Assembly: GCA_013821195.1 (NCBI GenBank)
Contig: JACDHG010000002.1
Coordinates: 1-43,469, forward strand
DNA length: 43,469 nt
Reading direction: 5' to 3'
From: Propionibacteriales bacterium
Lineage (GTDB): Bacteria; Actinomycetota; Actinomycetes; Propionibacteriales; Nocardioidaceae
Below are positions 1 through 7,485 of this stretch, piece after piece. Both the position numbers and the translations under genes were made by a program. Under the pieces are notes generated by a model, which ran no database searches, was not told the DNA's origin, and was given only the letters and a program-made list of their open reading frames with translations. The number at the start of each line of letters is the position of its first letter. Position 1 is the stretch's first letter.

Positions 1-84
1 CTGCTGCTGGGCCGGGCGGTCCGGGCGGAGGTCTGGGCTGACGACCCGCGAGCGGATGTGCGTCTGCACCCTAGCCAGGTTTGA
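1..84 (+). CDS. 3' end of an unidentified upstream gene (partial)
   Basis: Frame 1 is open from the first base for 27 codons and ends at a TGA at 82-84, about 40 bases before the hydrolase start. The fragment is acidic and charged, with no motif I can recognise. It could be the tail of a real gene on the left or a chance open frame. Composition and position make a gene tail plausible but do not prove it. Confidence 0.3.
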   Translation: MLLGRAVRAEVWADDPRADVRLHPSQV

Positions 85-126
85 CGTCGTTGGCAGACTC
101 GGGGTCAGGCGACGCGACAGGAGACC

Positions 127-1029
127 ATGACAGACCCAGCAGCCGCAGTGATGACCCGACACGCGGTCGACTCCGATGGGCTTCGGCTCGCCGTGTTCGA
201 GACATCGAGGGTCGGGCCCACCATCGTGTTCGTGCACGGGTTCCCCGACACCCACGCGGTGTGGGACCCGGTCATTGCCGACCTGCGCGACCGTTTCCAC
301 TGCGTTGCGTATGACGTCCGAGGCGCGGGGGAGTCCGAGGTCCCGTCATCTCGCGGGCAGTATGCCCTGTCGTGTCTCGTCACTGACCTGGTGGCCGTGC
401 TCGACGTCGTCTCGCCCGACCGCCCCGTCCACGTCGTGGGGCATGACTGGGGTTCCGTCCAGGCGTGGGATGCGGTCGTCCGCGAGAAGTCCGACCCTCG
501 GCTGGCGGGACGCATCTCGTCATACACCACGATCAGCGGGCCGTGCCTGGACCACGTGCGCGCCTTCGCGCACGCGGCGCGACGAGGCAACGGGAACGAG
601 CGCCGCGAGGGGCTGCAGCAGCTCGTTCATTCCTGGTACATCTTCGCGTTCCAGGTTCCGTGGCTTCCCGAGCTCGCACTGCGGAACGGCTATCGGCAGC
701 TGCTCGCCAAGGGCTGCAGGAGCCTCGCACACTTCGAGTCGACGTTGCCCGAGGACGCGGCTCATGGCCTCAACCTCTATCGGGCCAACCTCCGCCGCAG
801 GAGCCGGGTGCCGGGTGGGCCGAGCACCGACCTTCCGGTGCTTCTGGTGGTGGCGCTACGCGACAACTACGTCCTGCCTCAGCTCACCCGCGACCTGCAT
901 CGCTTCGCTGCGAACCTGACGAGGGCTGAGATCGACGCGGGGCACTGGGTGCCCCGGTCCCACCCTGCCCAGCTCGCCGGCATCGTTGCCGAGTTCGTGT
1001 CACGTCACGACGGCGACCACACCCGCTGA
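127..1029 (+). CDS. alpha/beta hydrolase, epoxide-hydrolase type
   Basis: A 300-residue alpha/beta-hydrolase of usual length. The oxyanion-hole segment HGFPDT lies near residues 38-42. The nucleophile elbow GHDWGS puts an aspartate at about residue 107, which is typical of epoxide hydrolases and haloalkane dehalogenases rather than Ser esterases. The acid is probably in ALRDN, and the catalytic His is in DAGHWV near residue 273. The sequence resembles the hydrolase half of mycobacterial EphD, where it is fused to a short-chain dehydrogenase; here no dehydrogenase follows. No signal peptide is seen, so it is cytosolic. An AGGAG lies very close to ATG 127, and the in-frame GTG/ATG at 148/151 are alternative starts. 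It converges on the B12-binding gene. Substrate unknown. Confidence 0.85.
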   Translation: MTDPAAAVMTRHAVDSDGLRLAVFETSRVGPTIVFVHGFPDTHAVWDPVIADLRDRFHCVAYDVRGAGESEVPSSRGQYALSCLVTDLVAVLDVVSPDRPVHVVGHDWGSVQAWDAVVREKSDPRLAGRISSYTTISGPCLDHVRAFAHAARRGNGNERREGLQQLVHSWYIFAFQVPWLPELALRNGYRQLLAKGCRSLAHFESTLPEDAAHGLNLYRANLRRRSRVPGGPSTDLPVLLVVALRDNYVLPQLTRDLHRFAANLTRAEIDAGHWVPRSHPAQLAGIVAEFVSRHDGDHTR

Positions 1030-1054
1030 GGTGCCGTGGAGTGACTCGAGACGG

Positions 1055-1450
1055 TCAGGCGTCGCTCATCGTCTCGTTGACCCAGGTCACGACATCCTGC
1101 GTCTTGGTGCCAGGTGTGAAGATGCGAGCGACCCCGACGTCGCGCAGCAGCGGGATGTCGTCTTGCGGGATGATCCCACCGCCGAAGACGACGATGTCGG
1201 TGGCCTCGCGCTCTTTCAACAACAGCATGAGCTTCTTGAACAGCGTCATGTGCGCGCCCGACAGGACAGACAGCCCGATGATGTCGGCGTCCTCCTGGAT
1301 GGCCGTCTCGACGATCTGCTCGGGAGTCTGGTGGAGCCCGGTGTAGACGACTTCCATGCCTGCGTCGCGCAGTGCCCGGGCGATCACCTTGGCGCCCCGA
1401 TCGTGCCCGTCGAGTCCGGGTTTGGCGACGACCACCCGAATCGGGGCCAT
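1055..1450 (-). CDS. stand-alone cobalamin-binding subunit, methylmalonyl/isobutyryl-CoA mutase type
   Basis: 131 residues forming only the B12-binding Rossmann domain of acyl-CoA mutases. The DGHDRG sequence gives the DxHxxG signature (His ligands the lower axial cobalt position), followed by LSVLSG and FGGGIIP, the other two conserved cobalamin contacts. There is no substrate-binding TIM barrel, so it must pair with a large subunit encoded elsewhere. The size and motif set match the small subunit of isobutyryl-CoA mutase (IcmB), which as I recall lies near pcrA in Streptomyces too, so the position may be conserved. Hydroxyisobutyryl-CoA or another carbon-skeleton mutase is possible. The likely start is ATG 1450 with only a weak purine-rich region upstream. 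It diverges from the M23 gene. Confidence 0.85.
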   Translation of the reverse strand: MAPIRVVVAKPGLDGHDRGAKVIARALRDAGMEVVYTGLHQTPEQIVETAIQEDADIIGLSVLSGAHMTLFKKLMLLLKEREATDIVVFGGGIIPQDDIPLLRDVGVARIFTPGTKTQDVVTWVNETMSDA

Positions 1451-1661
1451 CTGAGCTCACCGCCTCTGAGTCCGCCGGCACGATGGCCGCGCAAGCGTCG
1501 TACGTCGATCGAGAGACTAACCAACCGAGGACGGTCACGCGCAATCGGTGCCGACGTGGCGGCGATCTGCGAGACCCACGATCTGCTCCTCCTGATGACT
1601 GCCTGGTGGCTGCGAACCGAACCACCCACGGTGCCCCGGTCCACAGTGAGACCGCATGGGG

Positions 1662-1691
1662 TTTCTCCTCGAGCCAGGCTTCGGTTAGGGT
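1662..1691 (+). promoter_or_regulatory. possible promoter of the M23 peptidase gene
   Basis: A TAGGGT hexamer (1686-1691) fits the actinobacterial TANNNT -10 pattern. A poor -35 (TTTCTC) lies 18 bases upstream. It would give a leader of about 45 bases carrying the GGAAGGA ribosome site. The rest of the 291-base divergent gap (1451-1741) shows an imperfect CCCC-GGTC/GACC hairpin but no recognisable riboswitch. Confidence 0.25.
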
Positions 1692-1741
1692 CGGAACTCC
1701 GTGCATAGCCCCCGGTCTGTCGTCGGAAGGAACCCGTACGC

Positions 1742-2632
1742 GTGTCGTCGCATCGCGCTGAAAAGCATCGCGCCCCCGACGATGCAGAGCAGCCGGCTAC
1801 GAAACCCGTCGTCTCCGGGCGTCGCAGGGCACCTCGGGCTCCGCGCCGGGTCGGCAAGGTGGCTTCCCCCTCGCTGATCGGCGGTCTCGCCCTCGTGGTC
1901 GCGACCATTGGTGCGGCGACTGCCGGCCAGGCGGTCTCTGCCGGTCACGATGTCAGCCGCGCATCGGCTCAGCAGGGCGGCGCGTACGTCGCCACCTTGT
2001 CAGGTGCGTCGCTCGAGGGCCGCAACGCCACCAGGGTCAGCCGTGCTGGCATCCGGCCCCTTCTCACGAACGACGCGGCGGCGACAACGGCCGCACAGCG
2101 GCGTACCAGCAGGCTGAACGACGCGGCGGGTGTGGCCGAGGACTACGCACAAGAGCTGGCGGACCAGCGCAGGGAGATATTGCGCGAGGCAGCCAGAGCC
2201 GCCAGGGTCAACGCGCTCGCGGATGACGAGTGGGTGATGCCGACCAGCGGCTACGACATCTCGACCTGGTTCGGAGAGTCCGGAGCCTCCTGGTCCTCTG
2301 GCTACCACACCGGGATCGACTTCGCCACCGCCTACGGCACGCCGGGAGTCGCCGTCGCCAACGCCACCGTGGTCCAGACCGGCTGGGACGGCGCCTACGG
2401 CAACCAGGTGCGGCTGCAGCTGGAGAACGGCGACGAGGTCTGGTACAACCACCTCAGCTCAATCGATGTCGTCAGCGGCCAGTCAGTCGTCAAGGGCCAG
2501 CAGGTCGGTCGCATCGGAGACACCGGCAACTCGTACGGCGCCCACCTCCACTTCGAGTACCGCCTCGCCTCCAACCTCAGCGACGGAGTGGACCCGCGCC
2601 CGTACCTTCTCGAGCACGGCCTCGCCCTCTGA
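1742..2632 (+). CDS. membrane-anchored M23 family metallopeptidase
   Basis: A 296-residue cell-wall hydrolase. A basic, Arg/Pro-rich cytoplasmic segment (1-42) precedes one membrane span at about 43-66, followed by an Ala-rich helical linker and the LytM/M23 beta-fold domain from about residue 160. YHTGIDFA supplies the first zinc His and Asp, and GAHLHFEY near residues 266-272 supplies the catalytic and second zinc His. All metal ligands are present, so it should be an active peptidoglycan endopeptidase outside the membrane. The GTG start at 1742 is supported by GGAAGGA ten bases upstream. It lies 58 bases before pcrA on the same strand. The target bond (cross-bridge or stem peptide) cannot be read from sequence. 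Confidence 0.88.
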   Translation: MSSHRAEKHRAPDDAEQPATKPVVSGRRRAPRAPRRVGKVASPSLIGGLALVVATIGAATAGQAVSAGHDVSRASAQQGGAYVATLSGASLEGRNATRVSRAGIRPLLTNDAAATTAAQRRTSRLNDAAGVAEDYAQELADQRREILREAARAARVNALADDEWVMPTSGYDISTWFGESGASWSSGYHTGIDFATAYGTPGVAVANATVVQTGWDGAYGNQVRLQLENGDEVWYNHLSSIDVVSGQSVVKGQQVGRIGDTGNSYGAHLHFEYRLASNLSDGVDPRPYLLEHGLAL

Positions 2633-2675
2633 CGCCGCCCGCATCGTCACCGCCCTCGCTGTCCGGACCTGCCCG

Positions 2676-2691
2676 TAGCATGTGAAGACGA
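2676..2691 (+). promoter_or_regulatory. pcrA: possible leaderless promoter of pcrA
   Basis: TAGCAT (2676-2681) fits a TANNNT -10 box and lies ten bases before ATG 2691. Transcription would then begin at or next to the start codon. No ribosome site precedes this ATG, which agrees with a leaderless message. No convincing -35 is visible. Confidence 0.3.
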
Positions 2692-5108
2692 TGTCCGCGC
2701 TGTTCCCGCTCCCTCCCCTGACAGACTCTCCCCGGCCTCTCGACAGCCCTCGCTCCGGTCGACACCGACCGAGTCGTGAGGAGCTGCTGGAGGACCTCAA
2801 CCCCTCACAGCGGGCCGCCGTCACGCACGAGGGTTCTCTGCTCGTGGTGGCCGGTGCAGGCTCGGGCAAGACCCGGGTGCTCACGCGGAGGATCGCCTGG
2901 CTGCTCGCCCAGCGCGACACGCATCCGGGCTCGATCCTGGCGATCACGTTCACCAACAAGGCGGCCGCCGAGATGCGAGAGCGCGTCGCGGAGCTCGTCG
3001 GCGGCCGCGCCAAGATCATGTGGGTCTCGACGTTCCACTCGTCGTGCGTGCGCATCCTGCGCAAGGAGATCTCGCGCTTCGGCTTCGGCTCGAACTTCTC
3101 CATCTACGACGACGCCGACTCCCGTCGGCTGATGACGCTCGTATGCCGAGACCTCGACCTCGACCCGAAGCGCTACGCGCCCCGCGCGGTCCTCAACTGG
3201 GTCAGCAACTGCAAGAACGAGCTGATGGACCATGAGGCCGCCGCAGCCAAGGCCGCCAACCACCTCGAGCGCACCTTCGCCGAGTGCTACGCGAGCTACC
3301 AGTCCCGGCTTCGAGCCGCCAACGCGCTCGACTTCGACGACCTCATCATGAGCACGGTGCACCTGTTCCAGGCGTTTCCCGAGGTGCGCGAGACGTACCG
3401 GCGCCGGTTCCGTCACGTCCTCGTCGACGAGTACCAGGACACCAACCACGCCCAGTACGTGCTCGTGCGCGAGCTGTGCGCGGCTGGCGCCGGCCGACGT
3501 ACCGCCGACGGCGATGTCGTGGGCAGCACTGAGCCCGCCGCCGCCTCCCATGCCGCCGAGCCTGCGGAGCTGCTGGTGGTCGGCGACTCCGACCAGTCCA
3601 TCTACGCGTTCCGCGGCGCCAACATCCGCAACATCTTGCAGTTCGAGGAGGACTTCCCCGGCGCCAGCACCGTCGTGTTGGAGCAGAACTACCGGTCGAC
3701 GCAGAACATCCTCAACGCCGCGAACGCTGTCATCTCCAACAACCCCAAGCGACGTCCGAAGAACCTGTGGTCCGAGGCGGGCGACGGCGAGCTCATCGCG
3801 GGGTACGTCGCCGACGACGAGCACGACGAGGCCCAGTTCGTCGCCGAGGAGATCGACCGGCTCACCGACGCGTCTGAAGCCAAGCCCGCCGATGTCGCCA
3901 TCTTCTACCGCACCAACGCACAGAGCCGGGTGTTCGAGGAAGTCTTCATCCGGGTCGGCCTGCCCTACAAGGTCGTCGGCGGTGTGCGGTTCTACGAGCG
4001 TCGGGAGGTGCGCGACGTCCTGGCCTACCTGCGGGTGCTCGCCAACCCTGACGACACCGTGTCGTTGCGCCGCATCCTCAACGTGCCCAAGCGGGGCATC
4101 GGGGACCGTGCCGAGGCGTGCGTCGACGTGTTGTCCCAGCGCAGCCAGCTCTCCTACTGGGCGGCGCTTCGCAACGCTGTCGACGCGCCTGGGATCGCGA
4201 CACGGTCCCTGAAGAACGTCGAGGCGTTCGTCGCCGTCATCGAGGACCTGCAGCAGCTCGTCGCCGACGGCGCGCGCCCTGACGACATCGTCGACGCGGT
4301 CTTCACCAAGTCCGGCTACCTCGCCGAGCTGGAGGCGTCTGAGGATCCTCAGGACGAGACCCGCGTCGAGAACCTCGGCGAGCTCCTCGCGGTCGCCCGC
4401 GAGTTCGCCGACGAGCAGGACAGTGCGACCCTCGGGGACTTCCTCGAGCGCGTGGCGCTGGTGGCCGACGCCGACCAGATCCCTGACGAGGACGAGACCG
4501 GCGGTGTCGTGACACTGATGACGCTCCACACCGCCAAAGGGCTCGAGTTCCCGGTCGTCTTCCTCAGCGGCCTGGAGGACGGCGTCTTCCCGCACGCCAG
4601 GGCGCTCGGTGACCCGGTCGAGCTGGAGGAGGAGCGCCGGCTCGCCTACGTCGGCGTGACCCGCGCCCGTCAACGGCTCTACCTCTCACGTGCCCTGGTC
4701 AGGTCGGCCTGGGGTGCCCCTCAGCACAATCCGCCCTCACGTTTCCTCGACGAGATCCCGGCCGCCTTGATCGGGTGGCGACGCACCGCGGCCGCGCAGA
4801 CCAGCTGGAGCTCCTCCTCGGCGTCGTCGCGGTACGCCAGCTCGGGTGTCGACGTCAGGGCATCCGCCGCCTCGCGGGTCCGGGGCAGCACCCGGACACT
4901 TCCAGCACCGCGACCCACAGCGGGAACCCGCCCTGTCCCGTCGCTGGCCGCCGGTGACCGGGTGGTGCACGACACGTTCGGGCTCGGCACCGTCGTCACC
5001 GTCGACGGTCAGGCCGACAAGGCGGTGGCTTCGGTCGACTTCGGGTCGAGCGGCGTCAAGCGGCTGCTGCTGCGCTACTCCCCCGTCGAGAAGCTGTCCG
5101 CAACCTAG
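2691..5108 (+). CDS. pcrA: ATP-dependent DNA helicase PcrA/UvrD
   Basis: About 805 residues, the usual size for SF1A helicases. The Walker A VVAGAGSGKT is near residue 55. Motif Ia (ITFTNKAA), DEYQDT (motif II), GDSDQSIYAFRGA (motif III), EQNYRST (motif IV), LMTLHTAKGLEF (motif V) and VGVTRAR (motif VI) follow in order. The last ~50 residues form the tudor-like tail (FGLGTVV...KRLLLRYSPVEKL) that in PcrA contacts RNA polymerase. It unwinds DNA 3'-5' in repair, replication restart and transcription-coupled repair. A hydrophilic insert of about 30 residues between motifs II and III is lineage-specific. ATG 2691 was chosen because of the nearby TAGCAT; GTG 2682 would add three residues. Confidence 0.95.
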   Translation: MSALFPLPPLTDSPRPLDSPRSGRHRPSREELLEDLNPSQRAAVTHEGSLLVVAGAGSGKTRVLTRRIAWLLAQRDTHPGSILAITFTNKAAAEMRERVAELVGGRAKIMWVSTFHSSCVRILRKEISRFGFGSNFSIYDDADSRRLMTLVCRDLDLDPKRYAPRAVLNWVSNCKNELMDHEAAAAKAANHLERTFAECYASYQSRLRAANALDFDDLIMSTVHLFQAFPEVRETYRRRFRHVLVDEYQDTNHAQYVLVRELCAAGAGRRTADGDVVGSTEPAAASHAAEPAELLVVGDSDQSIYAFRGANIRNILQFEEDFPGASTVVLEQNYRSTQNILNAANAVISNNPKRRPKNLWSEAGDGELIAGYVADDEHDEAQFVAEEIDRLTDASEAKPADVAIFYRTNAQSRVFEEVFIRVGLPYKVVGGVRFYERREVRDVLAYLRVLANPDDTVSLRRILNVPKRGIGDRAEACVDVLSQRSQLSYWAALRNAVDAPGIATRSLKNVEAFVAVIEDLQQLVADGARPDDIVDAVFTKSGYLAELEASEDPQDETRVENLGELLAVAREFADEQDSATLGDFLERVALVADADQIPDEDETGGVVTLMTLHTAKGLEFPVVFLSGLEDGVFPHARALGDPVELEEERRLAYVGVTRARQRLYLSRALVRSAWGAPQHNPPSRFLDEIPAALIGWRRTAAAQTSWSSSSASSRYASSGVDVRASAASRVRGSTRTLPAPRPTAGTRPVPSLAAGDRVVHDTFGLGTVVTVDGQADKAVASVDFGSSGVKRLLLRYSPVEKLSAT

Positions 5109-5122
5109 GCGGGCGAGGCCGT

Positions 5123-5172
5123 GGGGACTCGCAGCACCGTCAAAGAGCTTGCGAAGCCGCAAGAGCCCCTCG
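5123..5172 (+). repeat. ~50-bp imperfect direct repeat, copy A
   Basis: Begins GGGGACTCGCAGCACCGTCA and ends AAGAGCCCCTCGG. The first ~26 and last ~13 bases match copy B at 5559-5610, and the middle differs. The middle of copy A forms a perfect 6-bp hairpin (CTTGCG/CGCAAG, loop AAGC) about 40 bases after the pcrA stop, so it may contribute to pcrA termination. Confidence 0.7.
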
Positions 5173-5200
5173 GGCCCGCTGTTGTGTCGTTGTGCAGAAA

Positions 5201-5240
5201 GATCCGACGCTGAGGTGGCTCTCAACCTGAGCGTCGGATC
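5201..5240 (-). terminator. long-stem intrinsic terminator, minus strand
   Basis: Two 16-base arms (11 paired bases, one G-G mismatch, 4 paired bases) enclose an 8-base loop. Read on the minus strand the hairpin is followed directly by TTTCT. It starts three bases after the stop of the DUF222 relic and was probably that gene's own terminator. It could also stop pcrA transcripts from the other side, although no U-run follows on the plus strand. Confidence 0.65.
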
Positions 5241-5242
5241 CT

Positions 5243-5548
5243 TCAGGTGGCCGCGTCGAAGCATCCCGGCAGGGCAGAAGACGTACGGCGTGGGGAGGGG
5301 TCGAGCGTTCGTTTACCGTCACATGTCGGAAGACGTACGGCGCCAGCCGCCTCAGGCACAGCCATCGGCAGCCGGTGCCGTAGGTCGAGAGCGTCGCCGA
5401 GCAGCATCGCCGCCGCCTCCGGCGACATCCCCATCTCCGCACCGAGCTCGGCCGGACAGAACTCGCACGTCGCAGGCGTCCCCTCGCCGCCGAACCGAAC
5501 CAACCGCCCCGCACCAGGCAACGCCGCCGAACCGGCCGAATCGACCAC
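5243..5548 (-). pseudogene. DUF222 / 13E12-type HNH endonuclease relic
   Basis: The minus-strand frame contains a short block typical of the N-terminal DUF222 domain of actinobacterial 13E12/HNH proteins: VRFGGEGTPATCEFCPAELG, then MSPEAAAMLLGDALDLRHRLP. Full family members run to about 400-550 residues and carry a C-terminal HNH nuclease domain. Here about 100 codons remain, the conserved block ends after RHRLP, and no HNH motif is present. A 14-bp direct repeat (GAAGACGTACGGCG at 5277 and 5329) lies just past the break and may mark a deletion. The upstream frame reads on through the copy B repeat without a clear start. This is a remnant of a family that is multicopy in such genomes, not a working gene. 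Confidence 0.65.
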
Positions 5549-5558
5549 ACCATGCAGC

Positions 5559-5610
5559 GGGGACTCGCAGCACCGTCAAAGAGCGAAGCCAAGGTGCAAG
5601 AGCCCCTCGG
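5559..5610 (+). repeat. ~50-bp imperfect direct repeat, copy B
   Basis: Second copy of the 5123-5172 element, in the same orientation, about 390 bases downstream of the first. It shares the GGGGACTCGCAGCACCGTCA start and the GCAAGAGCCCCTCGG end. The two copies bracket the DUF222 relic and its terminator, suggesting element ends or a segmental duplication. Confidence 0.7.
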
Positions 5611-5672
5611 CCACGACCGACCCAGCCGTAGGCGTCCTCAGCCACGACGATGGGCGCGCGCGACTGAGTCTG

Positions 5673-5744
5673 CATCGCAAACCCCCTCCCCACATCGCAG
5701 GTTTGCGATGTAAACAGTCCGTTTGGACTGTTTACATCACAAAC
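5673..5744. promoter_or_regulatory. 44-bp AT-rich dyad with a competing upstream arm
   Basis: Bases 5701-5744 form two 20-base arms with one mismatch around a GTTT centre (core TGTAAACAGTCC). The outer part of the left arm (GGTTTGCGATG, 5700-5710) can instead pair perfectly with CATCGCAAACC at 5673-5683, so two exclusive hairpins are possible. The core looks like a TetR-family operator. The place, 34 bases beyond the methyltransferase stop, also allows a terminator, but no U-run follows on that strand. Confidence 0.6.
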
Positions 5745-5777
5745 TTCCGGCCGCGCAGTGGTCGTGGCCCGGCGGGG

Positions 5778-6536
5778 CTACGGGAGACCGGTGGTCGGTC
5801 TAGGGCTGGCGATGGTGATGATCTCAGGACTCGTGTCGGTCAGGGGGTCCCGGGTCCAGTTCCCAAACTGCTCCTTGACTGTCATGCCGGCACCGGAGAG
5901 GAACGAGGAGAGGGAGTCCGCGTCAAGGAACCGCAACATGCTCCGGCTCACCTGCGGCCGCTCCCAGCTGGGACTCGTGAACATGGTGGTGAACCGGACG
6001 ACGTCCCCTTCGACTGTCTCAACCTGGTGTTCCAGGCGCACAACGGCACCAGAGGCATCGGTGACTTCAGCCGCGTTCTCCGGAGTCCAGCGCTCCCATT
6101 CGCGCACCAGCGGGTTACGGGTCTCGAATGCGAAGCTGCCCTCGTCGGTGAGGGCTGACCGGATCGCGGCAAGTGAGGCTCGCAGCTCGTCGTCGTCGAC
6201 GAACACCTGGAATGCATGGCCCGTCATGACGACGAGGTCGAACTGTTGACTCCAGCCGACGGAGCCCAGGTCGCCGAGAATCCACTCGATGTCCGACCGT
6301 CTTCGCGCCTGCCTCAGCATCCCCTCGGCGGGGTCGAGTCCGCATAGTCTCCCGGTGTGACCGGCGTCCCGAGCCCGGTGCAGCAGCATGCCCGTCCCGC
6401 AGCCGACATCGAGCACGGCCTCCGCCGACATCACCAGGGGAAGGTAGAAGCCCGAGTCACCCGATGGCTCCCAGGGGCAGAACACGTCATACAGGTCGGC
6501 GAGACGTGCATCGGAGAACAGCCGGTCGACCACCAC
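5778..6536 (-). CDS. class I SAM-dependent methyltransferase
   Basis: 252 residues, a Rossmann-fold methyltransferase of usual size. VLDVGCGTG near residues 41-49 is the SAM-binding motif I. CGLDPAEGMLRQAR holds the acidic residue that contacts the ribose, and LVVMTGHAFQ corresponds to motif IV. The C-terminal half is rich in beta strands (LEHQVETVEGDVVRFTTMF), as in the UbiE/Methyltransf_25 group acting on small molecules. There is no DNA- or protein-methylation motif. The frame could start at ATG 6536, where no clear ribosome site is seen. It sits alone, the next minus-strand gene lying 50 bases upstream. Substrate unknown. Confidence 0.8.
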   Translation of the reverse strand: MVVDRLFSDARLADLYDVFCPWEPSGDSGFYLPLVMSAEAVLDVGCGTGMLLHRARDAGHTGRLCGLDPAEGMLRQARRRSDIEWILGDLGSVGWSQQFDLVVMTGHAFQVFVDDDELRASLAAIRSALTDEGSFAFETRNPLVREWERWTPENAAEVTDASGAVVRLEHQVETVEGDVVRFTTMFTSPSWERPQVSRSMLRFLDADSLSSFLSGAGMTVKEQFGNWTRDPLTDTSPEIITIASPRPTTGLP

Positions 6537-6586
6537 ACGTGTCTACCAAGTCCCTCGGCGACCCGCGACCGGTAAACCTACGCCGC

Positions 6587-6943
6587 TCACCAGAAGACGG
6601 CGACGCCCACGTTCGCGGTGGTGAGCAGCCAGATCGCACCGAACAGCCCGCCGGGGATGCCCTCCTTGCGACGGTTCACCCAGCACAGCACCGCGATGAC
6701 GAGCGCGACCGCAAGCTTGACCGCGACCTTGACGTTGTCGACCGGGGCGTCTTGGCCCTCGATGACACCGACGAGCAAGAGGCCCGAGAGCACCTGGACC
6801 AAGGCGCCGTACAGCATGGCAGCGTTCACCACCTTGACGTCGTCGCGGACCTGCACGAACGCACCCCCGAACAGCGACGCGAATCCCAGCAGGTGGATGA
6901 ACACCAAGAGGTTGCGGAGCAGATCCACGAACGATCCCTTCAT
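6587..6943 (-). CDS. small four-helix integral membrane protein
   Basis: 118 residues with four hydrophobic spans: about 8-27 (LLVFIHLLGFASLFGGAF), 40-60, 70-88 and 98-117. A basic loop (NRRKEG) before the last span orients it. The conserved-looking HLLGF in the first span and the overall plan match short actinobacterial membrane proteins of unknown role, some resembling half-size DUF2269-like or haem-copper-accessory folds; that assignment is weak. It begins 83 bases downstream of the response-regulator relic on the same strand and may once have shared its transcript. No catalytic residues are seen. Confidence 0.7.
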   Translation of the reverse strand: MKGSFVDLLRNLLVFIHLLGFASLFGGAFVQVRDDVKVVNAAMLYGALVQVLSGLLLVGVIEGQDAPVDNVKVAVKLAVALVIAVLCWVNRRKEGIPGGLFGAIWLLTTANVGVAVFW

Positions 6944-7026
6944 CTACGGCTCGGTTCTCGTGCAGAGCATTCTGCCGGATGGTGGCCCGTGGTGGCCCGT
7001 GCAACTCACGACAGACCGACTGAGAG

Positions 7027-7485
7027 TCAGAGCAGCGTCGCTCCGTCGCCCACCGGGTGAGCTGGTGCCGGCTCGACGGCTGGAGCTTGCACGGCACGCT
7101 CGAGACGTGCGTCTCGACGGCTTGATCGAGATGAAGAGCTCCGCGGCAACCTCCTTGCAGGCGTAGCCGCGTGCGATGAGCCGCATCACCTCACGCTCCC
7201 GCTCGGTCAGCCGATCCAGGTCCTCGTCGACCTCGGCGACCCCGAACTGCCCGGCGAACGCATCGAGCACGAACCCGGCCGGCCGCGGCGAGAACACCGC
7301 GTCTCCGTCCGCCACCCGCCGGATCGCCGCGGACGAGCTCGCGTCCGGTGATGTTCTTCGTCACGTAACCGCGCGCCTCCACGGATCACCGCGATCACGT
7401 CCTCCGCAGCGTCCGAGACGCTCAGCGCCAAGAACTTCACGTCGGGGTGTCGCGACGGAGGCACCCGTGGTCCCTCAGCATGCAA
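7027..7485 (-). pseudogene. NarL/FixJ-type response regulator, truncated and frameshifted
   Basis: Pieces of one response regulator lie in successive minus-strand frames. HPDVKFLALSVSDAAEDVIA followed by ARGYVTKNITGREL is the end of a receiver domain with its conserved Lys. Next come VADGDAVFSPR and the LuxR-type helix-turn-helix LTEREREVMRLIARGYACKE, then SSRHQLTRWATERR. Single missing bases explain each jump: in the GCGCGCGG run, after GAGCTCGT, after ATCAAG, and before the final TGCTCTGA. Restoring the last gives an in-frame stop at 7027. The first ~80-90 receiver residues, including the phospho-acceptor Asp, are absent. No sensor kinase is nearby. A dead two-component regulator is the best reading; sequencing error is unlikely to hit one gene four times. 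Confidence 0.75.

Noticed and set aside
1451-1741. Possible c-di-AMP (ydaO-type) riboswitch ahead of the M23 peptidase
   Set aside because: Such riboswitches often precede actinobacterial wall hydrolases, so I looked for the conserved core, but its paired and unpaired blocks are not here and the likely leader is only about 45 bases.
2805-4673. 622-residue minus-strand ORF opposite pcrA
   Set aside because: It mirrors a strongly conserved helicase gene, is Val/Leu/Gly/Asp-rich without domain motifs, and is the usual antisense shadow of a GC-rich gene.
5148-5163. Copy A hairpin as the definite pcrA terminator
   Set aside because: The 6-bp stem has no U-run and lies inside a repeat whose other copy lacks a good stem, so I only mention it as possible.
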